5,854 nt of DNA, from NCBI GenBank assembly GCA_902482195.1, contig CABSZQ010000094.1, positions 1-5,854 of the forward strand, given 5' to 3'. The notes under the pieces are model-generated. The model searched no databases and was not told where the DNA came from. It saw only the letters and a program-made list of their open reading frames with translations. The translations under genes were made by a program, and so were the position numbers. This stretch comes from an uncultured Haemophilus sp. Lineage in GTDB: Bacteria; Pseudomonadota; Gammaproteobacteria; Enterobacterales; Pasteurellaceae. Positions 1 through 5,191 of the stretch are shown here, piece by piece; position 1 is the first letter of the stretch; every line of letters begins with the position of its first letter.

Positions 1-466
1 GTAATGTACCGATGGTAATGCCAATCCCGCAGGTAAAGCCAAGAGTAACAGGAAGAGGGATGTACTCAATTAATCGACCTAATCGCGATAGGGCCATGAT
101 GACTAAAATAATTCCCGAAAGCAGCGTTGCCATGAGTAATCCGCTAAGCCCAAATTGTTGTGTGATGGGATATAAAATGACGACAAATGCTGCAGTTGGA
201 CCTGAAATATTGAAACGCGATCCACCAGTTAATGCAATCACAATACCCGCTACGATAGCCGTATAAAGGCCATGTTGTGGTGGAACACCGCTGGCGATTG
301 CCAAGGCCATGGAGAGGGGAATCGCAATGACGCCCACGGTGAGACCCGCGATAATATCTTTAATCAATTTTTGTTTTCCGTAACCTTCACGGAAAGATTC
401 TTTCAATGCGCTAAATGGTTTTACGGCCAAAAACACATTTTTAGAAAAGAGTAATTTGATTTGCAT
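1..466 (-). CDS. dauA: SulP-family anion/C4-dicarboxylate transporter, DauA-like, N-terminal part (cut by window edge)
   Basis: This is a gene fragment: 155 codons read leftward from the ATG at 464-466 with no stop before the window edge. The family's proteins are usually about 550 residues, so only the first transmembrane segments are present. The translation closely matches the N-terminus of E. coli DauA (YchM) as I remember it. Shared stretches are [19 protein letters not shown] (about 39-57), [20 protein letters not shown] (66-85), [13 protein letters not shown] (88-100) and [14 protein letters not shown] (131-144). Several long hydrophobic helices are visible, as expected for an inner-membrane transporter. 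DauA in E. coli carries aerobic succinate at acidic pH; other SulP proteins carry sulfate or bicarbonate, so the substrate here is inferred. The missing C-terminus would normally hold a STAS domain. This is the only in-frame ATG between the upstream stop at 506-508 and Met-53. No Shine-Dalgarno sequence is visible in front of it, so the start is less certain than the identity. Confidence 0.9.
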   Translation of the reverse strand, partial: MQIKLLFSKNVFLAVKPFSALKESFREGYGKQKLIKDIIAGLTVGVIAIPLSMALAIASGVPPQHGLYTAIVAGIVIALTGGSRFNISGPTAAFVVILYPITQQFGLSGLLMATLLSGIILVIMALSRLGRLIEYIPLPVTLGFTCGIGITIGTL

Positions 467-545
467 AAAAATACGACAATAAAAAGGAATAAGTTTATAT
501 TTTAGCTAAAAGGAACTGGATTTTTTATGTTCTAGCTCAAAAAAC

Positions 546-574
546 TTGACTAATCTTAGATAAATCTTTATATT
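546..574 (+). promoter_or_regulatory. Sigma-70 promoter of tRNA-Ser
   Basis: A -35 box TTGACT (546-551) and a -10 box TATATT (569-574) are separated by exactly 17 nt. Each box is one base away from consensus. Transcription would start near 581, leaving a leader of about 10 nt before the mature tRNA end at 591. This was read from the sequence and not tested. Confidence 0.75.
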
Positions 575-590
575 TCACGCACTTCAAAAC

Positions 591-680
591 GGTGAGATGT
601 CCGAGTGGTTGAAGGAGCACGCCTGGAAAGCGTGTATGTGCGAAAGTGCATCGGGGGTTCGAATCCCCCTCTCACCGCCA
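591..680 (+). tRNA. tRNA-Ser (anticodon GGA)
   Basis: A complete 90-nt class II tRNA with an encoded CCA end (678-680). The acceptor stem GGTGAGA (591-597) pairs fully with TCTCACC (670-676), followed by discriminator G677. The anticodon stem CACGC (618-622) pairs with GCGTG (630-634), and the loop CTGGAAA places anticodon GGA at 625-627. It reads serine codons UCC and UCU. The long variable arm that begins near 635 and the G73 discriminator are both typical of tRNA-Ser. The T arm carries GGTTCGAATCC. It stands alone on the plus strand, back to back with the SulP gene. No convincing terminator was found downstream, only an AT-only dyad at 703-721. Confidence 0.97.
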
Positions 681-840
681 TTCAAATATTGTCTTTTCTG
701 AATTTAAAATCATCTTTTAAACTAATTTATTTTGAGATCTAGAATTTACGCTATTTTTGTCTGCCTAAACTAAGTGTTAAACCTATTACTTTAGCTTAAA
801 AAAGCAAGTTAGAAAAATAATGGCAGATTGAGATCAGTTA

Positions 841-917
<77 letters not shown>

Positions 918-969
918 ATTTTAAGGGTTACATCTTTTGTATGGAATTTCGAGGGAAATATAAAAGAAG

Positions 970-1046
970 TGGTCGGCGAGATAGGATTTGAACCTACGAC
1001 CCACTGGTCCCAAACCAGTTGCGCTACCAAGCTGCGCTACTCGCCG
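970..1046 (-). tRNA. tRNA-Pro (anticodon UGG)
   Basis: A complete 77-nt tRNA on the minus strand with CCA encoded at 970-972. The acceptor stem CGGCGAG pairs perfectly with CTCGCCG. The anticodon stem ACTGG/CCAGT holds loop TTTGGGA, with anticodon TGG at 1010-1012. The unpaired C1 with A73 is characteristic of bacterial tRNA-Pro. It closely matches E. coli proM as I recall it. The T loop reads TTCAAAT rather than TTCGAAT, a tolerated variant. It is the first gene of a Pro-Arg pair driven by the promoter at 1059-1086. Confidence 0.97.
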
Positions 1047-1058
1047 ACGATGGGCTCA

Positions 1059-1086
1059 ATTATAGTGAGCTTTTCTTTTCAGTCAA
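1059..1086 (-). promoter_or_regulatory. Strong sigma-70 promoter for the tRNA-Pro/tRNA-Arg transcript
   Basis: Read on the minus strand, the -35 box TTGACT (1081-1086) is followed by a 16-nt spacer and a perfect -10 box TATAAT (1059-1064). The predicted start is near 1052, about 6 nt before the tRNA. The stretch after the -10 box, TGAGCCC, is GC-rich for this genome. Such a discriminator is typical of stable-RNA promoters under stringent (ppGpp) control; that regulation is inferred. Confidence 0.85.
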
Positions 1087-1156
1087 TTAATTTTTTAGAT
1101 TCCTCTTTCAACTGCTCAAAATTATTCCAGTTTTTTTAACCGCTCTTTTGTTGTCT

Positions 1157-1185
1157 TTGTAAAATAAGGCGTTGTCAGTTAAAAT
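1157..1185 (+). promoter_or_regulatory. Probable folD promoter
   Basis: A -35-like TTGTAA (1157-1162) and a -10-like TAAAAT (1180-1185) are spaced by 17 nt. They match consensus at 4 of 6 and 5 of 6 positions. The predicted start, near 1191-1192, falls inside the candidate PurR operator, and the folD ribosome-binding site follows at 1212. It is the best promoter candidate in the 177-nt gap before folD. Confidence 0.5.
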
Positions 1186-1200
1186 AGCAAACGTTTACTT
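1185..1200 (+). promoter_or_regulatory. Candidate PurR operator at folD
   Basis: The 16-bp site TAGCAAACGTTTACTT has the palindromic core GCAAACGTTT that defines PurR boxes in gamma-proteobacteria. Against the consensus ANGCAAACGTTTNCNT, as I remember it, only the first base differs. It starts at the last base of the -10 box and covers the predicted transcription start, the classic place for repression. PurR with bound hypoxanthine or guanine would then lower folD expression when purines are plentiful. Binding is inferred from the motif and its position. Confidence 0.6.
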
Positions 1201-1223
1201 AATGCCACCTTGAGGAAAAATGC

Positions 1224-2081
1224 ATGACCGCCCAAATTATTTCAGGTACTGAACTATCAAAAAAAATCAAATCTGATGTTGCCAGTAAAATTGAACATTA
1301 TCGTGCTCAAGGTAAACGTGCGCCAGGACTTGCAGTAATTTTAGTGGGGGCAGATCCAGCTTCTCAAGTCTATGTGGGCAGTAAACGTAAAAGTTGCGAA
1401 GAGATCGGAATGGTCTCGAAATCCTATGATTTACCTGAAACCACGACAGAGGCGGAACTACTACAACTGATTGACCAATTAAATGCCGATGAAACCATTG
1501 ATGGCATTCTAGTCCAGCTTCCATTGCCTGAACAAATTAATAGCACATCAGTGATTGAGCGTATTAGCCCTGAAAAAGATGTGGATGGTTTCCACCCTTA
1601 TAATGTGGGGCGTTTATGCCAACGTATCCCAACTTTACGCGCTTGCACCCCTTATGGTGTGATGAAATTATTAGAAACTACAGGTATTGATTTACACGGT
1701 AAACATGCCGTGATCGTTGGTGCATCAAATATTGTAGGGCGTCCAATGTCGCTTGAATTATTATTGGCAGGCGCTACTGTCACAGTGACACACCGTTTCA
1801 CGAAAGATTTAGAGCATCATATTCGTCAGGCAGATGTTTTAGTGGTGGCTGTGGGTAAACCTCGTTTTATTCCAGGTGATTGGATTAAAGAAGGGGCAAC
1901 GGTCATTGATGTGGGAATTAACCGTATCAATGGCAAATTAGTGGGTGATGTGGAATATGATGTGGCGATACAAAAAGCGGCTTATATTACGCCAGTACCG
2001 GGTGGAGTAGGGCCAATGACAGTTGCCATGCTGATGTTTAATACACTTTATGCTTATGAGCATAACAATCAACTCGTTTAA
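1224..2081 (+). CDS. folD: Bifunctional methylenetetrahydrofolate dehydrogenase / methenyltetrahydrofolate cyclohydrolase FolD
   Basis: A cytosolic enzyme of one-carbon metabolism. It oxidises 5,10-methylene-THF with NADP+ and then hydrolyses the methenyl form to 10-formyl-THF, which feeds purine and formyl-methionine synthesis. The full 285-residue length fits the family. The catalytic YVGSKRK segment (50-56) supplies Tyr50 and Lys54. [10 protein letters not shown] (93-102) supplies Gln98, and [13 protein letters not shown] (118-130) supplies Asp121; these agree with the E. coli numbering. The C-terminal nucleotide-binding domain shows GASNIVGRP (166-174), and the signature PGGVGPMT lies at 259-266. 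The ATG at 1224 follows GAGGA (1212-1216) with 7-nt spacing; the ATG at 1220 is out of frame and leads only to an 11-codon reading. The gene is monocistronic, with its own promoter, a PurR-like operator, and a terminator 6 nt after the stop. Confidence 0.98.
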   Translation: MTAQIISGTELSKKIKSDVASKIEHYRAQGKRAPGLAVILVGADPASQVYVGSKRKSCEEIGMVSKSYDLPETTTEAELLQLIDQLNADETIDGILVQLPLPEQINSTSVIERISPEKDVDGFHPYNVGRLCQRIPTLRACTPYGVMKLLETTGIDLHGKHAVIVGASNIVGRPMSLELLLAGATVTVTHRFTKDLEHHIRQADVLVVAVGKPRFIPGDWIKEGATVIDVGINRINGKLVGDVEYDVAIQKAAYITPVPGGVGPMTVAMLMFNTLYAYEHNNQLV

Positions 2082-2087
2082 GAAATA

Positions 2088-2118
2088 AAAAAGTGCGGTT
2101 AAATTGACCGCACTTTTT
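2088..2118. terminator. Bidirectional terminator formed by an inverted pair of uptake signals, between folD and ndh
   Basis: A perfect 12-bp stem pairs 2088-2099 (AAAAAGTGCGGT) with 2107-2118 (ACCGCACTTTTT) around a 7-nt loop, TAAATTG. The GC core is flanked by an A run on the left and a T run on the right. Each strand's transcript therefore gives a hairpin ending in U residues, suited to stopping both convergent genes. It begins 6 nt after the folD stop and ends 3 nt after the ndh stop. Both arms contain an exact uptake signal sequence (2091-2099 and, inverted, 2107-2115). Such paired signals acting as terminators are well known in H. influenzae. Confidence 0.92.
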
Positions 2119-2121
2119 GTA

Positions 2122-3456
2122 TTAATGTAATTTCAATCTTGGTTTTAAATAGTGGTTAAGTTTATCCACTAAAATAATCAAGCCAATCTTAATACATCCA
2201 TGCAAAGCATGTTGGTGCATACGATATAAAGACACATACGCAAACTGTGCAAATTTACCTTGAACAGTTAGTGGGTTTTTCCCAAATTTATTTGAAATGC
2301 TGCCCAATGCGGTAAAGCTTGAAAGAGAAACCAAGGTTCCCTTATCGTTGTACTTGAAGGCTTTTAATGGTTTTTGCTCAAAAAGTGCAAAGATATTTTT
2401 CGCACAAGCTTTTGCCATTTGATGTGCAGCTTGCGCTCTTGGCGGAACTAATTTACCGTTTGGTTGCATTAATGCTGCACAGTCACCAATCGCGAAAATA
2501 CTGTCATCCACCGTAGTTTGAAGGGTATCTTTTACCACTAATTGATTGATGCGGTTAAGCTCTAATCCATCAAATTGCTGTGTCACCGTTGAGGTACGAA
2601 CACCCGCCGCCCACACAATCAGATCAGCTTTGATTTCTTCACCATCTTTGGTGATAAGTGTATTTGGTTGGGCTTCCGTGATCATCGTATTTAATTTCAC
2701 GTTTGCCCCCATTTCTTGCAATTCATCTAATACCGCTGCAGATAAATTTTCAGGTAGAGCAGGTAATAAGCGAGGACCCGCTTCAACTAAGGTGACTTGC
2801 AAGCAAGAATTATCAATTTTACCGTAACCGTAAGAAGATAGGTCTTCAGTGGCATGATAAAGCTCCGCGGTTAATTCCACGCCAGTTGCACCACCGCCAA
2901 CAATGGCAATATTGACTTTGCTCTCATCCACTAATTTCTGTTTAAATTCTTCTTCACCAATATCGTCTAATACACGGTTTTCTGAGAATTTAAGGAATAA
3001 TTCCAACATTCTTTGTTGGAAGCGAAGTGCTTGATCTGAGCTGTCTAAGAAAATACAGTTATCAGCCACGCCTTTTGTATTGAAATCATTCGATTTACTA
3101 CCGATCGCAATCACTAAGTAATCATAAGGAATACGACGTGCAACCACGAGCATATCGCCTTCTTGCCCATAAACGGGGGCAAGTTCAACATATTTCTGTT
3201 CACGATTGATGCGCGTGATCGAACCTTGTTCAAAGCTAAAATGATGGTTTTTCCCGTGTGCACGATAGCTAAGAGAATCCGTGCCATCATCCATCACACC
3301 AGTAGCGATTTCGTGTAATAAGGGTTTCCACAAGTGGGTCGCATTGCGATCCACAAGCGTCACTTTAGCCTGTTTTTTACGACCTAATTTGTCGCCTAAA
3401 AATGTCGCTAACTCTATGCCGCCGGCGCCACCGCCAACGATCACGACGTTTTTCAT
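2122..3456 (-). CDS. ndh: NADH:quinone oxidoreductase type II (NDH-2)
   Basis: A single-subunit, non-proton-pumping respiratory dehydrogenase. It moves electrons from NADH through FAD to the quinone pool at the inner face of the cytoplasmic membrane. The 444 residues compare with about 434 in E. coli. The N-terminal Rossmann motif VIVGGGAGGIE (5-15) binds FAD. The second dinucleotide motif IAIVGGGATGVE (183-194) binds NADH. The AIGS segment (117-120) and FAIGDCA (321-327) belong to the FAD site. PPRAQAAHQMA (338-348) fits the quinone-site motif AQxAxQ. The C-terminal stretch from about 402 is rich in hydrophobic and basic residues, and by family analogy it anchors the enzyme to the membrane. 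The start is supported by AGGAG (3463-3467) 6 nt ahead of the ATG. It lies downstream of apaH and the HI_0552-like gene but after a 99-nt gap with its own promoter candidate. I found no FNR box and no well-spaced ArcA box upstream. Confidence 0.96.
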   Translation of the reverse strand: MKNVVIVGGGAGGIELATFLGDKLGRKKQAKVTLVDRNATHLWKPLLHEIATGVMDDGTDSLSYRAHGKNHHFSFEQGSITRINREQKYVELAPVYGQEGDMLVVARRIPYDYLVIAIGSKSNDFNTKGVADNCIFLDSSDQALRFQQRMLELFLKFSENRVLDDIGEEEFKQKLVDESKVNIAIVGGGATGVELTAELYHATEDLSSYGYGKIDNSCLQVTLVEAGPRLLPALPENLSAAVLDELQEMGANVKLNTMITEAQPNTLITKDGEEIKADLIVWAAGVRTSTVTQQFDGLELNRINQLVVKDTLQTTVDDSIFAIGDCAALMQPNGKLVPPRAQAAHQMAKACAKNIFALFEQKPLKAFKYNDKGTLVSLSSFTALGSISNKFGKNPLTVQGKFAQFAYVSLYRMHQHALHGCIKIGLIILVDKLNHYLKPRLKLH

Positions 3457-3502
3457 AAAGTACTCCTAAAAGCAAAATTGTTAAAAATGTTAAACTAATG
3501 TA

Positions 3503-3511
3503 ATGATAGCA
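3503..3511 (-). promoter_or_regulatory. Candidate extended -10 promoter of ndh
   Basis: On the minus strand the sequence TGCTATCAT forms an extended -10 element, with the -10 hexamer TATCAT at 3503-3508. No good -35 box sits at the right distance, which is common for extended -10 promoters. Transcription would start near 3496, giving a leader of about 40 nt. That leader contains two TGTTAA copies (seen on the plus strand at 3479-3484 and 3488-3493). Confidence 0.45.
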
Positions 3512-3555
3512 TAACAAATAAAAAGACGAAAAAATTTAATGGAAATGATCGCACT

Positions 3556-4179
3556 TTATTGATGGCAGCGATCGTAAAGCGGTTGTAACTGTTTAATGGT
3601 TTGGGTGATAAATGAAACAGGATCGATTTGATGAAGTTCAGCTTTTTCAATGCTTTTTCCAATGCACCAAAAATCTTCATCTGAACGTAAGAGGAGATCT
3701 TTTTCAGAAATGTCCTTCACTTGGCGAAAATCATCATATTCGCTTTCATCTTCTCGCCAAATATCAAAATCAGCAAATTGTTTGAAATCAAATTGATCAA
3801 GCCACTGATTATATTGTTGCACATTAATTTGTGAGCGATCTGCACGATAGCAATGCCAATCTAAACACACTCTTAGTCGGCGACGATTTAATAGCACAGA
3901 AAAGATTGCTGCAGAATTTTGGTTGAACTCGTATTTAAAATAAGCGAAGAAATGCGCGCGTACCTGCCAGCCATTGGTCCAGCTTTCAATATGCGGTTTC
4001 GCAAAAGGCATGCCTAGTTGCTTTGCCACTTCTTGGATAATCGCTTTCCAGTTATCCCAGTGTAATTTGTAATCCGCTTTAATCGCCGGAATATCTTCCG
4101 GACAGAATTTCTTCATTTGAGCGAATTGATAGAAAGGAATATTGAACAGTTCACAAGATTCAGCCGTAAGCGAGAGCAT
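3556..4179 (-). CDS. Uncharacterised protein, HI_0552-like
   Basis: A 207-residue protein of unknown function, seemingly complete. I place it with H. influenzae HI_0552, mostly because it directly follows apaH as I recall for that genome; a profile search would settle this. No signal peptide or membrane helix is visible, so it is probably cytosolic. It is rich in aromatic residues, including the cluster NGWQVRAHFFAYFKYEF (69-85). A mixed strand-like segment, AAIFSVLLNRRRLRVCLDWHCY (90-111), follows, and an acidic patch, REDESEYDD, lies at 132-140. The start ATG has an AAGG Shine-Dalgarno (4187-4190) 7 nt ahead. That AAGG overlaps the apaH stop codon, and only 9 nt separate the two genes, so they are co-transcribed and probably translationally coupled. 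A role linked to Ap4A turnover is possible but unsupported by any motif. Confidence 0.8.
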   Translation of the reverse strand: MLSLTAESCELFNIPFYQFAQMKKFCPEDIPAIKADYKLHWDNWKAIIQEVAKQLGMPFAKPHIESWTNGWQVRAHFFAYFKYEFNQNSAAIFSVLLNRRRLRVCLDWHCYRADRSQINVQQYNQWLDQFDFKQFADFDIWREDESEYDDFRQVKDISEKDLLLRSDEDFWCIGKSIEKAELHQIDPVSFITQTIKQLQPLYDRCHQ

Positions 4180-4188
4180 GGCGTTTCC

Positions 4189-5016
4189 TTAAAAATCACT
4201 GTAATTTTTGACCGCACTTTGCGTGAAGAACTGTTTGTCTTCCCAACGCAACAGGGTCATTCGATTATTCCACACACATCCTGTATCCAAGGCATAAATA
4301 CCTCTTGGAGTTGGCTCATCGACTAAACTAGCCCAATGCCCAAATACAATGGGAATTTGTTTATAAAGTGGATTATCTAAATTAAACCAAGGCGTGAGCT
4401 CCGCTGGTGCATCTTTTAAAGGGGATTTACAGGCAAAATCAAAGCGATGATCCAAATAGCAAAAACGCATTCGAGTGAAAGCATTAATAATGTAACGGTG
4501 GCGATCTAAGCCTTGCAAATCTCGAGACCAGCGATCAGGCTGTTCGGAATACATATTTTCAATGAGATAATGAAAATCGCCGTGCTGTAAAATCTGTTCA
4601 ACTTCAGCTGCACAAGATTTCGCAGTTTCCAAATCCCAATCAGGCGAAATACCTGCGTGTGCCATCAGGAAGTTTAATTCTTCATTATGCACAAGTAGTG
4701 GCTGATGGCGTAACCAATGAATCAGCTCATCAAAATCGGGTGCATTAAAAATGGCATCGACACGATCACGCGGTTTCACTTTTTTAATACCCAGTGCGGT
4801 CGCAATTAAGTGTAAATCATGATTGCCTAGCACGGTTTGTGCCGAATCGCCAAGTGATTTTACAAAACGAAGACATTCAAGTGATTTATCCCCACGCGCC
4901 ACAAGATCCCCCACAAGATAAAGTTTATCTTGCGCAGGATTGAAATCTACACGTTCTAATAAAAGCTGTAATTCATCATAACAGCCTTGCAAATCACCGA
5001 CAAAATAGGTTGTCAT
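4189..5016 (-). CDS. apaH: Symmetrical bis(5'-nucleosyl)-tetraphosphatase (diadenosine tetraphosphatase)
   Basis: It hydrolyses diadenosine tetraphosphate to two ADP in the cytosol, limiting this stress-linked dinucleotide; in E. coli the family also removes Np4 caps from RNA. The 275 residues match the family (280 in E. coli). The calcineurin-like metallophosphatase motifs appear in order: GDLQG (7-11), GDLVARG (36-42), GNHD (64-67), MAHAG (118-122) and FGHW (225-228), then ALDTGCVWN (242-250). The first motif has Gln where E. coli has His, a common ApaH variant. The start gives the canonical N-terminus with the first metal motif at residue 7. The only Shine-Dalgarno-like GGAG (5030-5033) is 13 nt away, longer than ideal. 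The last codons contain an in-frame uptake signal (4211-4219) encoding Ser-Ala-Val. It is first in an operon with the HI_0552-like gene and diverges from the glycosyltransferase. Confidence 0.97.
   Translation of the reverse strand: MTTYFVGDLQGCYDELQLLLERVDFNPAQDKLYLVGDLVARGDKSLECLRFVKSLGDSAQTVLGNHDLHLIATALGIKKVKPRDRVDAIFNAPDFDELIHWLRHQPLLVHNEELNFLMAHAGISPDWDLETAKSCAAEVEQILQHGDFHYLIENMYSEQPDRWSRDLQGLDRHRYIINAFTRMRFCYLDHRFDFACKSPLKDAPAELTPWFNLDNPLYKQIPIVFGHWASLVDEPTPRGIYALDTGCVWNNRMTLLRWEDKQFFTQSAVKNYSDF
4211..4219 (-). repeat. DNA uptake signal sequence (exact 9-mer)
   Basis: An exact AAGTGCGGT on the minus strand, followed by the AT-rich tract CAAAAATTA expected in the extended signal. It lies inside the last codons of apaH. 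It is recognised by the competence machinery of Haemophilus-type Pasteurellaceae. Confidence 0.9.
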
Positions 5017-5083
5017 TTTTTCTATAATGCTCCGGTTATGGTTATTAGGTTCTGGCAGTCTTTATGCTAAAGATTTGTCATAA

Positions 5084-5092
5084 ATTCTAGCA
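5084..5092 (-). promoter_or_regulatory. Candidate extended -10 promoter for apaH
   Basis: On the minus strand, TGCTAGAAT gives an extended -10 with hexamer TAGAAT (5084-5089). No convincing -35 box was found. Transcription would start near 5077, leaving a leader of about 60 nt before apaH. It is the best match in the 161-nt gap shared with the divergent glycosyltransferase. Confidence 0.35.
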
Positions 5093-5164
5093 CAGATTTT
5101 TTGTGAGGATACTATTCATTTCACGATCTTAAAATAGTAAGATAGCCTGCAATTTAAGGCAGAT

Positions 5165-5191
5165 ATGATGTTTTTCTATGTATTCTATTAA
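5165..5191 (+). other. Possible 8-codon leader ORF overlapping the glycosyltransferase start
   Basis: Two tandem ATG codons (5165 and 5168) sit 5 to 8 nt after the only Shine-Dalgarno-like AAGG (5156-5159). Their frame reads MMFFYVFY and stops at 5189-5191, so it overlaps the glycosyltransferase start at 5178 in another frame. It may act in translational coupling, or it may mark a frame change at the T5 run (5171-5175). That it is translated is inferred only from spacing. Confidence 0.3.

Noticed and set aside
12..454. Two open frames on the plus strand (12-266 and 272-454).
   Set aside because: They lie opposite the SulP transporter, whose translation has clear family motifs. They lack ribosome-binding sites and known features.
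703..721. TTTAAAA/TTTTAAA dyad after tRNA-Ser.
   Set aside because: It contains only A and T, with no GC core or trailing T run. It is expected by chance in this AT-rich stretch.
788..809. Imperfect hairpin downstream of tRNA-Arg.
   Set aside because: It is short and bulged, and no T tract follows it on the minus strand.
3479..3493. Two direct TGTTAA copies in the ndh leader, resembling an ArcA box.
   Set aside because: The copies are 9 nt apart, whereas ArcA direct repeats are about 11 nt apart. The region is also AT-rich enough for chance matches.
3547..3573. GATCGC/GCGATC inverted repeat at the end of the HI_0552-like gene, with a T run further downstream on the minus strand.
   Set aside because: The stem is only 6 bp with a 15-nt loop, and the T run does not follow directly. 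It is too weak to call a terminator.
3495..3680. A 61-codon minus-strand frame between ndh and the HI_0552-like gene.
   Set aside because: It mostly overlaps the HI_0552-like coding sequence in another frame and has no recognisable domain.
1139..4800. One-mismatch uptake signals at 1139-1147, 3548-3556 and 4792-4800.
   Set aside because: Each differs from the 9-mer core by one base. They fit the genome type but cannot be called functional signals with confidence.
4189..5016. ApaH has Gln instead of His in its first metal motif (GDLQG rather than GDVHG).
   Set aside because: From family knowledge this is a frequent ApaH variant, including in Haemophilus, so it does not suggest loss of activity.
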